Positions 19,445-27,102 of a stretch of 64,000 bases of DNA are shown one piece after another; the first letter of the stretch is position 1; the number at the start of each line of letters is the position of its first letter. The translations under genes were made by a program, and so were the position numbers. Source of the DNA: Dactylosporangium siamense (GTDB lineage: Bacteria; Actinomycetota; Actinomycetes; Mycobacteriales; Micromonosporaceae); assembly GCF_016862795.1 (NCBI RefSeq), contig NZ_BONQ01000004.1, positions 1-64,000 of the forward strand. The letters are read 5' to 3'. Below the pieces are notes generated by a model, which was given only the letters and a program-made list of their open reading frames with translations, was not told the DNA's origin and did not search any database.

Positions 19445-19460
19445 GAGCGAGCACTCACTC
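19445..19460. promoter_or_regulatory. Putative TetR operator
   Basis: GAGCGAG (19445-19451), a 2-nt spacer, then CTCACTC (19454-19460) form an inverted repeat with one mismatch, directly in front of the TetR start codon. It is the right size and place for an autoregulatory operator. The short distance suggests the transcript is leaderless or nearly so. Confidence 0.6.
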
Positions 19461-19638
19461 GGACAACTGGATTTCCAAAGATGCCGGACAACGAGGTTTC
19501 AAAAAAGACGAGAACCACACCCTAAGCACACCCCCCGACACTTCCCGGCGCCCGCTACCGCACCGCAACCGTGCGTGATCGCGGCAGGCACCTGGGTAAC
19601 CCGAATCTGATGGGGCACAGCCGAGCCGGGGGGACGAG

Positions 19639-20829
19639 ATGACGACACATGCTCACGACGAGGACGCCCGCCTCGCCGCGCTGCACAGTTACGGCATCCT
19701 CGACGGCCCCCGCCCGCCGGCCCTCGACGAGCTCACCCGGCTCGCGAGCTCGATCTTCGACACCCCGATGTCGGCGGTCTCCCTCGTCGACCGGGACCGG
19801 CAGTGGTTCGCCGGCAACACCGGCCTCGGCGACGCCGAGACCCCGCTCGACGTCTCCTTCTGCGTCCACGCCGTGCGCGACCGGCGGCAGCTCGTCGTGC
19901 CCGACGCCCGCCTCGACCCGCACTTCGGCACGTACCCCAACGTCACCGGCGACCCGCACATCCGCTTCTACGCCGGCTCCCCCCTCGTCGACGAGGACGG
20001 CCACGCCCTCGGCGCGCTGTGCGTCATCGACGACCGCCCCGGCGACATCGGCCCCCGCCAGCGTGAGGCCCTGGACACCCTCGCCGCGCAGGCGGTGGGC
20101 CACCTCTCCCTGTTGCGCAGCCGGATCCTGCTCACCGAGCTCGGCGACGAGCTGGCCCGGGCCACCCAGCGCGAGGAGGACCTGATCGCGACCGTCTCGC
20201 ACGAGCTGCGCACCCCGGTCGCCGCGATCCAGGGCTACCTGGAGCTGCTGGCCGAGGAGGAGCAGCTGGCCGCGTACGCGCGGCTGGTCGAGCCCATCCA
20301 GCGCAACGGCGAGCGGCTCATCCGGATGGTCGACCACCTGCTCACCGGCACCCGCCCGGCGCACGCCCCGACCGAGCTGCACCGCACCCCGGTCGACCTG
20401 GCCATGGTCGTCGAGGCCGCCTGGCGCGCCTGCCGCGCCCTCGCCGAGCAGCGCGCGGTCGCCTTGACCTCGGTGCCCACCCCGGCGCAGGTCGTCGTGC
20501 GGGCCGACGTGACCCAGCTGACCCACGCGGTCCAGCAGCTCATCCGCAACGCCGTGCTGTTCACCCCGGCGGGCGGCGAGGTCACGGTCTCCATCGCGGG
20601 CGGGCCGGTGCCGACCGTCGAGATCGCCGACACCGGGGAGGGCATCCCGGCCGACGAGCTGCCATACGTCTTCCAACGCTTCTATCGCGGCCGGTACGCC
20701 CGGCAACAGGCCGTTCCCGGCGTCGGGCTGGGCCTGCACATCGCCCGCCAGGCCGCGACCGCCCACGGCGGCACCGTGACCCTCCGCTCGGGCCAGACCG
20801 GCACCACCGCCCGGCTCACCCTGGGCTGA
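19639..20829 (+). CDS. GAF-domain sensor histidine kinase
   Basis: This is a soluble 396-aa histidine kinase. Residues about 10-160 form a GAF domain (ARLAALHSYGILDGPRPPALDELTRLASSIFDTPMSAVSLVDRDRQWF, then GALCVIDDRPGDIGPRQREAL), of the type found with light, redox or small-molecule sensing. The HisKA phosphoacceptor is in ATVSHELRTPVAAIQGYLELL. The HATPase_c domain carries the N-box QLIRNAVLFT, G1 IADTGEGIP, F-box YVFQRFYRG and G2 GVGLGLHIARQAA. No TM helices and no adjacent response regulator were seen, so it is an orphan kinase. It is preceded by a 200-nt divergent region shared with the TetR operon. Confidence 0.9.
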   Translation: MTTHAHDEDARLAALHSYGILDGPRPPALDELTRLASSIFDTPMSAVSLVDRDRQWFAGNTGLGDAETPLDVSFCVHAVRDRRQLVVPDARLDPHFGTYPNVTGDPHIRFYAGSPLVDEDGHALGALCVIDDRPGDIGPRQREALDTLAAQAVGHLSLLRSRILLTELGDELARATQREEDLIATVSHELRTPVAAIQGYLELLAEEEQLAAYARLVEPIQRNGERLIRMVDHLLTGTRPAHAPTELHRTPVDLAMVVEAAWRACRALAEQRAVALTSVPTPAQVVVRADVTQLTHAVQQLIRNAVLFTPAGGEVTVSIAGGPVPTVEIADTGEGIPADELPYVFQRFYRGRYARQQAVPGVGLGLHIARQAATAHGGTVTLRSGQTGTTARLTLG

Positions 20830-20951
20830 AACCCCTCTGACGTGGAACTTTCACGGCAGGTGCCTTGTCCCACCGCACCGGCGACGTCGACGCTTGCCAA
20901 TGCGCGAAGCCCGTGGGAACACTGCGCTCACCTCATGTGAGGAGGAGCACA

Positions 20952-22067
20952 TTGCGCCCAATGTGGAGCGTCGTCGCGGCCATCGCCGTCGGCGCCGTCG
21001 CGGTTCTCGTGGTGCCCGCCCCGGCGGGGGCCCACGGTGTCGCCATGGTGCCCGGCAGCCGCACCTATCTGTGCTATGTGGACGGGCTGCGAGCCAACGG
21101 CCAGATCATCCCGTCCAACCCCGCCTGCGCCGACGCCGTCGCGCAGGGCGGCCAGCAGCCGCTGTACGACTGGTTCGGCGTGCTGCGCTCCGACGCCGGC
21201 GGCCGCACGACCGGCTACATCCCCGACGGCCAGATCTGCGGGGCGGGCACGACGAAGTACGCCGCGTACAACGCCGCCCGCACCGACTGGCCGCTCACCC
21301 ACCTGACCGCCGGCTCGACGATCCAGCTGCGCTACAGCAACTGGGCCGCGCACCCCGGCACGTTCCACCTGTACGTCACCCGCAACGGCTGGAGCCCCAC
21401 CACCCCGCTCGCGTGGGGTGACCTGGAGCCGTTCTGGAGTGCGACCGACCCGCCGCAGTCCGGGCCGCCCGGCGCGCTCAACTACTACTCGTTCAACACC
21501 ACCCTGCCGGCGGGCAAGACCGGCCGGCACATGCTGTTCATCCAGTGGGTTCGCTCCGACAGCCAGGAGAACTTCTTCAGCTGCTCGGACATCGTCTTCG
21601 ACGGCGGCAACGGCGAGGTGACCGGCATCAACAACCCGCCCACCTCACCGTCGGCGTCCGTGTCGCCGTCGCGGTCCGTCTCACCGTCACCGTCAAGGTC
21701 GGTCTCGCCGTCGCCGTCACGGTCCGCGTCGTCCTCACCGCCACCGTCCGGCGGGTCCGGCGGGTGCACCGCGACCTGGCGGATCGTGCCCAGCTCGTGG
21801 GCCGGGCACTTCCAGGCCGAGGTCACGGTCCGCAACAGCGGATCAGCGAGCCTGAACGGGTGGACCGTGCGCTGGACGTACCAGGGCGGAGAGGGCTTCG
21901 AAGGCTCGCCCTGGAACGGCACCCTGGTCGGTCAACCGCCGAACGTCGCGGTCAGCAACGTCGACTGGAACAGGGTCCTGGCCGCCGGCGCCACGACGTC
22001 GTTCGGGTTCAACGCCACCGGCACGGCCCCGGCGACCGCACCGACGCTGAGCTGCACCAGCCAATGA
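20952..22067 (+). CDS. Secreted AA10 lytic polysaccharide monooxygenase with CBM2
   Basis: This is a copper enzyme that oxidatively cleaves crystalline chitin or cellulose outside the cell. A signal peptide (WSVVAAIAVGAVAVLVVPAPAGA) ends so that His becomes residue 1 of the mature protein (HGVAMVPGSR), the first leg of the copper histidine brace. The second His is in YSNWAAHPGTFHLYVT, and the axial Phe region is NFFSCSDIVF. A Ser/Pro linker (SPSPSRSVSPS type) leads to a C-terminal CBM2 (CTATWRIVPSSWAGHFQAEVTVRN, then LNGWTVRWTY). I prefer the TTG at 20952 because AGGAGG lies 6 nt upstream; the ATG at 20961 is the alternative. It is coupled by ATGA to the next gene. Confidence 0.9.
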   Translation: MRPMWSVVAAIAVGAVAVLVVPAPAGAHGVAMVPGSRTYLCYVDGLRANGQIIPSNPACADAVAQGGQQPLYDWFGVLRSDAGGRTTGYIPDGQICGAGTTKYAAYNAARTDWPLTHLTAGSTIQLRYSNWAAHPGTFHLYVTRNGWSPTTPLAWGDLEPFWSATDPPQSGPPGALNYYSFNTTLPAGKTGRHMLFIQWVRSDSQENFFSCSDIVFDGGNGEVTGINNPPTSPSASVSPSRSVSPSPSRSVSPSPSRSASSSPPPSGGSGGCTATWRIVPSSWAGHFQAEVTVRNSGSASLNGWTVRWTYQGGEGFEGSPWNGTLVGQPPNVAVSNVDWNRVLAAGATTSFGFNATGTAPATAPTLSCTSQ

Positions 22068-22798
22068 TCAAGTCACCGTGGTTGCGCCTGCTGACCGGTG
22101 TGGTGGCGGTGGCGTTGGTACTGGTAGGCCTCGTCATCGCCACCACCCGCACGGGTACCCCGGACACACCCGCCGAGAAGGAGCCGGTGCACACCGTCAC
22201 CGGCACCCTCGACGGCCGGCAGGCAGCCACGCTCGAGGTGGTCACCGGCGCCGAGTCGGTGATCATCCACAGCGAGCCGATGGACGGCTATCTGTACCGC
22301 GCCTCGACGCTGCCCGGCAGCCGGGTCGAACCGGCTGCCGCGGTGGACGGCGACGTGGTCAAGCTCAGCCTGAACGGCACCGAGATCGCCGGCCAGGCCA
22401 CCGTCCACGTGTACCTCAACTCGACCGTCCGCTGGCAGCTCAAGCTCGCCGGCGGCGGCCTGCGGCAGGTCGTCGACTTCGCCTCCGGCCGCCTCGCCGG
22501 CGTCGACGTGCTCGCCGGCGTCCAGGAGCTCGACGTCACCGTCCCCAAACCGGAGGGCGAACTGCCGATCCGGGTCGGCGGCGTCGGCAAGCTCCTGGTC
22601 CACGCGCCGGCCGGCCCGCCGGCGCAGCTGACCCTCGGCGCGGGCAGCACCGTCGGCAAGGCCACCCTGGACACCGCCGCCAAGCAGAACCTGGCCGGCG
22701 GCACCGTCCTGGCCCTGCCCGGCTGGCAACAGGCCGCCGACCGCTACACCCTGCGCGTCGACGGCGGCGCGGCCGAGGTCCTCCTCGACCGCCGCTGA
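22064..22798 (+). CDS. Membrane-anchored or secreted beta-rich protein coupled to the LPMO
   Basis: I do not recognise this 244-aa protein. It has an N-terminal membrane anchor (LLTGVVAVALVLVGLVIATT), then a Thr/Pro segment. The rest is a beta-strand-rich ectodomain with alternating hydrophobic patterns (SVIIHSEPMDGYLYRAS, ATVHVYLNSTVRWQLKLAGG, GVDVLAGVQELDVTVPKPE). The pattern resembles DUF2807/DUF4097-type adhesin-like beta-helices, but this is only an impression. No cysteines or catalytic motifs stand out. Its ATG overlaps the LPMO stop (ATGA), so the two are made together. A surface role in polysaccharide binding or in electron delivery to the LPMO is possible but unproven. Confidence 0.65.
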   Translation: MIKSPWLRLLTGVVAVALVLVGLVIATTRTGTPDTPAEKEPVHTVTGTLDGRQAATLEVVTGAESVIIHSEPMDGYLYRASTLPGSRVEPAAAVDGDVVKLSLNGTEIAGQATVHVYLNSTVRWQLKLAGGGLRQVVDFASGRLAGVDVLAGVQELDVTVPKPEGELPIRVGGVGKLLVHAPAGPPAQLTLGAGSTVGKATLDTAAKQNLAGGTVLALPGWQQAADRYTLRVDGGAAEVLLDRR

Positions 22799-22857
22799 GC
22801 GCCCCCGGCGCAGGCGCGGGCCGCGAACCCGCGCCTGCGTCGGGTATGCATGGACGC

Positions 22858-23625
22858 GTGACAGCGAACATGGCATGGCCCGGCGGGCGCAACGTCCGCG
22901 ACCTCGGCGGCAGGGCGTTGCGCGACGGCGGGGTCACCCGGTCCGGGCTGGTGTTCCGCTCGGCCGCACCCGAGCACCTCACCGACGCCGGCTGGGCGGC
23001 GGCCCGGGCCACCGGGATCCGCACGGTGGTGGACCTGCGCAACGCGCCGACGGAGACCGGCCGCACCGCGGACCACCCGGTCATCCGGGCCGACTCGCTC
23101 GACGGGCTGGTCTTCGTCGCCGCGCCGACCGAGGACCCGGACGACGCCGAGTTCCTGCGGGTCTGCGGCCCGTGGCTCGATCATCCCCGCTCGTGGGCGG
23201 ACAACGCACGGCTCGCCCCGGCGCGGGTCGCGGGCGCCGTGCGGGCCGTCGCGGCGGCGCGGCCGGCGGTGCTCGTGCACTGCGCCGGCGGCCGGGACCG
23301 CACCGGCATGATCTGCGCGATGCTGCTGGTCCTGGCCGGTGCCACCGCTGACGCCGTCGTCGACGACTACGCCGACGGGTGGCGGGGCGCCGGGGCATAC
23401 GAGGGACACGGCTGGGTCTACGACCTGCAGCGGCAGACCTGGGACCGGCGGCATCTGCCGGCCGCGGAGCCGGCGGAGCTCGACCGTCAGGTGGCCGAGC
23501 GCGTCCCCGCAGTGCGGGAGTGGATCCGCACGTTCGACACCGAAGCGTTCCTGCGCTCGGCCGGGCTCTCCGGGCCGGAGCTGGACACCCTGCGGGCGCT
23601 GCTGCGACCGCTCAGCGGATCCTGA
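22858..23625 (+). CDS. Tyrosine-protein phosphatase (DSP/PtpB-like)
   Basis: This is a 255-aa phosphatase of the cysteine-dependent class. The P-loop VLVHCAGGRDRTGMICAMLL matches HCX5R with Cys nucleophile and Arg. The N-terminal GGRNVRDLGG and LVFRSAAPEHLTDAGW plus IRTVVDLRNAPTE are signatures of the actinobacterial PtpB/lipid-phosphatase-like family (Tyr_phosphatase3). Such enzymes act on phosphotyrosine or phosphoinositides. The start could be GTG 22858, ATG 22846 or ATG 22870; I chose GTG. The 3' end overlaps the convergent Hsp70-DnaJ gene by 14 nt. Confidence 0.88.
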   Translation: MTANMAWPGGRNVRDLGGRALRDGGVTRSGLVFRSAAPEHLTDAGWAAARATGIRTVVDLRNAPTETGRTADHPVIRADSLDGLVFVAAPTEDPDDAEFLRVCGPWLDHPRSWADNARLAPARVAGAVRAVAAARPAVLVHCAGGRDRTGMICAMLLVLAGATADAVVDDYADGWRGAGAYEGHGWVYDLQRQTWDRRHLPAAEPAELDRQVAERVPAVREWIRTFDTEAFLRSAGLSGPELDTLRALLRPLSGS

Positions 23626-25486
23626 TCGTGACCAGGAGGGCACCGCCGGGGCGGGCGCCACGGTCGGGGACGCGCATCGTCCGGCCGTCCGGGATGTCCT
23701 TCGGCAGGCGGATCTCGACCGTGCCGGTGGTGGTCGGGACCGTGACGACGGCGCCGGAGCGGGCCTGTTCCCCGGTGACGTCGAGGGTGTACAGGTAGTC
23801 GTCGCCCTGCCGCTGGAAGCCCTCGTGCGGGTCGACGAGGACCCGGACGAACAGGTCACCGGCCGGGCCGCCGGGGTCCGGGCTGGGATGCCCGCGGCCG
23901 GACAGCCGGACCCGCTGCCGGTCGCCGATCCCGGCCGGCAGTCGCACCTTCAGGGTCCGCCGGCCCAGCGCGCCGGTCAGCCCCGAGCCGCGGCAGGTGC
24001 CGCAGGTCGCGCCGCGGATCACGCCGCCGGCGACGCCGGTGCCCTTGCAGGGCACGCACAGGGTGGGCCAGTTCATGTTCAGCACGACGACGCCCTCGCG
24101 GACCTGGGCCTTGGTCAGCACGACGTCGGTCTCGTGGTTGCGGCCGGGCCGCAGCGGCGCGCGCGTCTTCGCGGTGCCGAAGAACTCGTCCATGATCTCT
24201 TTGAACCCGGCCCCGCTGTACGCCTCCGGCGGGTCCGGCTGCGAATCCGTGACCTTGGTGAAAGGCGGCGGCACCTCCGCAACCGGCGGCGGCACCTCCG
24301 CAACCGGCGGCGGCACCTCCGCAACCGGCGGCGGCACCTCCGCGACCGGCGGCGGCATCTCCGAAACAGGCGGCACGGTCAGTGGCACGGTGAACGGCGA
24401 GGTCGGCGCCGACCCGGTCAGCGTGACCAGGCCGCCGTGCGCGACCACCAGCTCCGGCTGCTCGATCACGACCGGCGCCAGCCGCAGCGCCCGGTGCAGC
24501 ATCGTCGCCACCAGCGGGGTCCGGCTCGCGCCGCCGACCAGGAACACCCCGGTGAGACGGTCGGCGGGGACCTTGCTGGCGGCGATCGTGTCGCGGGTCA
24601 GGCGCACCGTGCGTTCCAGCCACGGCTGGGCGAACGTCTCGTACTCGCTCCTGGTGAGGTGCGCGTCGACGTCGAGGACCGGCACGGCCAGGTCGGCGGT
24701 GGTGCCCCGGGACAGCTGCTCCTTCGCCGCCCGGGCGTCGTCCCACAGGTGCCGGCGGTGGCGCCGATCGGCCGGGCTCTGCGGGGCGAGCAGCCGCTGC
24801 CAGGTGGGGTCGTCGGGGCGCACGGTGCGCCGCGCCCAGTCCACGACCGCGGCGTCGAGGTCGACCCCGCCGACGTCGAGGCCGTCGGCGGCGGCCACGT
24901 CCCAGGCGTCGTCGCCGGTGCGGCGGACCACGCTCACGTCGAACGTGCCGCCGCCGAAGTCGTACACGACGATGGCGTCGCCGTGGCGCACCTGGTGACC
25001 GAGGACGGTGGTGAAGTACGCCGCCGCGGCGACGGGTTCGCTGACCAGTTCGACGCCGGTGAGGCCGGCCGCCGACGCGGCGGCGGACAGCACGCCACGC
25101 CGCTGCGGTCCCCACCCGGCCGGGCAGGTGAGCACGGTCCGCGCGGGCGCCGACCCGCCGAGGGTGCGAGCCGCCTCCTCGCGGACCCGGCGCAGCACCG
25201 CCGCGCAGGCGTCGACCACGCCGATCTCGGCGTCGCCGAGCAGCAGCGTGCCCTCGTCGAGGCGCCGTTTCGGGTTGGGTTCGTATCTGGCCGGGTCGGC
25301 CCTGGCGGAGCGGTCCGCGTCCCGGCCGACCAGCAGCCGGCCGTCGGTGCCGGCGAAGACCGCGGAGGACAGCAACGGCGAAGCGTCGAACAGCAGCGGC
25401 TCGACCCGGCCGTCGGCGCGGGCGAGCACCGCCACGGTGTGCGACGTGCCGAAGTCGAGGGCGAGACCGGGCGCGATCGACGTCAC
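23612..25486 (-). CDS. Hsp70 ATPase domain fused to DnaJ zinc-finger/C-terminal domain
   Basis: This 624-aa chimeric chaperone has a DnaK-type nucleotide-binding domain at residues 1-370: LDFGTSHTVAVLA (phosphate 1), VVYDFGGGTFDVSVV (phosphate 2) and GVFLVGGASRTPLVA (adenosine). The usual Hsp70 peptide-binding domain is absent. It is replaced by a PPPVAEV repeat linker (about 373-407), a DnaJ-like GFKEIMDEFFG, two cysteine motifs (CVPCKGTG and CGTCRGSG, about 476-500; DnaJ normally has four) and a DnaJ C-terminal beta-domain (VRLPAGIGDRQRVRLSGRG, GDLFVRVLVDPHEGFQRQGDDL-type). No J domain or HPD is present, so it cannot stimulate Hsp70 in the usual way. The start is GTG. It is divergent from a methyltransferase. 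Confidence 0.9.
   Translation of the reverse strand: MTSIAPGLALDFGTSHTVAVLARADGRVEPLLFDASPLLSSAVFAGTDGRLLVGRDADRSARADPARYEPNPKRRLDEGTLLLGDAEIGVVDACAAVLRRVREEAARTLGGSAPARTVLTCPAGWGPQRRGVLSAAASAAGLTGVELVSEPVAAAAYFTTVLGHQVRHGDAIVVYDFGGGTFDVSVVRRTGDDAWDVAAADGLDVGGVDLDAAVVDWARRTVRPDDPTWQRLLAPQSPADRRHRRHLWDDARAAKEQLSRGTTADLAVPVLDVDAHLTRSEYETFAQPWLERTVRLTRDTIAASKVPADRLTGVFLVGGASRTPLVATMLHRALRLAPVVIEQPELVVAHGGLVTLTGSAPTSPFTVPLTVPPVSEMPPPVAEVPPPVAEVPPPVAEVPPPVAEVPPPFTKVTDSQPDPPEAYSGAGFKEIMDEFFGTAKTRAPLRPGRNHETDVVLTKAQVREGVVVLNMNWPTLCVPCKGTGVAGGVIRGATCGTCRGSGLTGALGRRTLKVRLPAGIGDRQRVRLSGRGHPSPDPGGPAGDLFVRVLVDPHEGFQRQGDDYLYTLDVTGEQARSGAVVTVPTTTGTVEIRLPKDIPDGRTMRVPDRGARPGGALLVTIRIR
24264..24368 (-). repeat. 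21-bp tandem repeat, PPPVAEV linker
   Basis: Five 21-bp units start at 24264, 24285, 24306, 24327 and 24348. The first three are identical and the last is degenerate. They encode PPPVAEV on the minus strand and form the hinge between the Hsp70 ATPase and DnaJ-like halves. The period keeps the frame. Confidence 0.95.
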
Positions 25487-25606
25487 TGTCGCAGCCTATC
25501 GACGTCACGCACGCCGGGCGCGGCCCGAAACGCCGCCGCGAGCGGCCGGGAACCGGAAACACGCCCCGCAGGCACCGAAATCGGGCGGTCACGATAGGGT
25601 CCGGCG

Positions 25607-26353
25607 ATGATCGATGAGGACGGCTATTTCGGGGAGCGGGTCGCGGCCCGGTACGACGAGTCGTCGAGGGAGATGGCGGACCCCGCGGTCGTGCAGCCGG
25701 CCGTCGACACGCTCGCCAAGCTCGCCGACGGCGGCCGGGCCCTGGAGCTGGGCATCGGCACGGGTCGTATCGCGCTGCCGCTCGCCGCCCGCGGCGTGCC
25801 GGTGCACGGCATCGACCTGTCCCGGGCCATGGTGGCCCGGCTGCGCGAGAAGCCCGGCGGCGAGGCGATCAGCGTCACGATCGGCGACTTCGCCACGGCC
25901 CGGGTCGACGCGGCGTTCTCCGTGGCGTACCTGGTCTTCAACACGATCATGAATCTGACGACCCAGGCGGCGCAGGTCGCCTGCTTCCGCAACGTGGCGG
26001 CGCACCTGCAGCCCGGCGGCCGGTTCGTCGTCGAGGTGATGATGCCGGACCTGCGGCGGCTCCCACCGGGCCAGGACGTCGTGCCGTTCCACGTGAGCAA
26101 GACCCGCTGGGCCTACGACCTGTACGACGTCGCCACCCAGTCGATGAGCTCCAACTACGTCGAGGTCTCCGGCGGCCGCGGCGGCTTCCGCTCCATCCCG
26201 TTCCGCTACGTGTGGCCCGCCGAACTGGACCTGATGGCGCAGATGGCCGGCCTGCACCTGCAGCACCGCTGGTCGGGCTGGGACCAGGAGCCGTTCACCA
26301 GCGACAGCACCCAGCACGTCTCCGTCTGGGAGAAGCCCCTGCTGCCGGAGTGA
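25607..26353 (+). CDS. SAM-dependent methyltransferase (class I)
   Basis: This is a 248-aa class I methyltransferase. Motif I is ALELGIGTGRIALPLAARG (about residues 47-65), motif II VPVHGIDLSRAMVARLR with the acidic residue binding the SAM ribose, and motif III LQPGGRFVVEVMMPDL. The N-terminus FGERVAARYDESSREM resembles the ubiE/BioC-like group. The substrate is unknown and no biosynthetic genes surround it. It begins MIDEDGYFGER, 120 nt from the divergent Hsp70-DnaJ gene. Confidence 0.88.
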   Translation: MIDEDGYFGERVAARYDESSREMADPAVVQPAVDTLAKLADGGRALELGIGTGRIALPLAARGVPVHGIDLSRAMVARLREKPGGEAISVTIGDFATARVDAAFSVAYLVFNTIMNLTTQAAQVACFRNVAAHLQPGGRFVVEVMMPDLRRLPPGQDVVPFHVSKTRWAYDLYDVATQSMSSNYVEVSGGRGGFRSIPFRYVWPAELDLMAQMAGLHLQHRWSGWDQEPFTSDSTQHVSVWEKPLLPE

Positions 26354-26437
26354 CGCATGCCCGACACGCGCCGTTTTTGACCCGGGGACGGTTGCCCGGA
26401 AGGATCGGTGCGGCGTTCGGGGATGGGGGGCACCGCA

Positions 26438-27064
26438 ATGCGCAACCGGCGGGTGAGTCTGCTGGACATCGGGCTGGACCAGTCGTTCGACGCCTCGATG
26501 GCCTTCGTCCAGTCGACCCTGCAGAGCATCAACGCCGGCCTGCCGGAGTCGATCGTGGACATCGACTTCGTGCGGTCCCGGGACCTCGACACGGTCCTGG
26601 CCGCGTTCACCGCGCCGTGCGACGTCCTGCACGTGATGGCGCACGGCGATCACGGCGAGACCCCGATGTTCAGTAGCACCGACGGCAAGACCGCCATCTC
26701 GTTGGAGGCGATCGGTGACTACTCCGCCGACCGTGGCAGCGGGCTCAACGCGAGCGCCGTGCTCGCCGACGGGTGCAAGACCGGCATCGGCGCGTGGCAG
26801 CGGGCGCTGCGCAACTGCCTGCACGGGGAGATCGTCTACATCGGCTCGTCCGCCCTGGTCGGCTGGCACGAGAGCACCGTGTTCTGCTCGGCGTTCTACG
26901 GCGCGTTGTTCCGCAACAAGGGCAAGGGCTCGACCCCGGCCGAGCAGGCGTGGGACGCGGCCAGCCGGGCGATCGAGGCATACGCGGCGATCACCGACCG
27001 GGTCTGCCCCTACAAGGTGATGGTGCTGGAGCCGAGCCGCCAGGCCCGCCTGGCGTTCAGATAA
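26438..27064 (+). CDS. Caspase/CHAT-like protein (putative)
   Basis: This is a 208-aa protein with a layout like the caspase-fold (C14/CHAT) hydrolases. The His-bearing strand is CDVLHVMAHGDHGETPMFSS, followed after about 60 residues by a Cys-bearing strand ASAVLADGCKTGIGAWQRAL. Then comes VYIGSSALVGWHESTVFCSAFYGALF, typical of the specificity loop. His-Gly and Asp-Gly-Cys are placed as the catalytic dyad. The family call rests on motif pattern only. The start is ATG 26438, preceded by a G-rich Shine-Dalgarno; ATG 26423 and GTG 26408 are alternatives. No EAD, TPR or NTPase partner gene is adjacent; the next gene follows after 38 nt. Confidence 0.55.
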   Translation: MRNRRVSLLDIGLDQSFDASMAFVQSTLQSINAGLPESIVDIDFVRSRDLDTVLAAFTAPCDVLHVMAHGDHGETPMFSSTDGKTAISLEAIGDYSADRGSGLNASAVLADGCKTGIGAWQRALRNCLHGEIVYIGSSALVGWHESTVFCSAFYGALFRNKGKGSTPAEQAWDAASRAIEAYAAITDRVCPYKVMVLEPSRQARLAFR

Positions 27065-27102
27065 AGGGCATAAGGGCGATTTTGTCGGGTAGGTCCGCCG
27101 AC

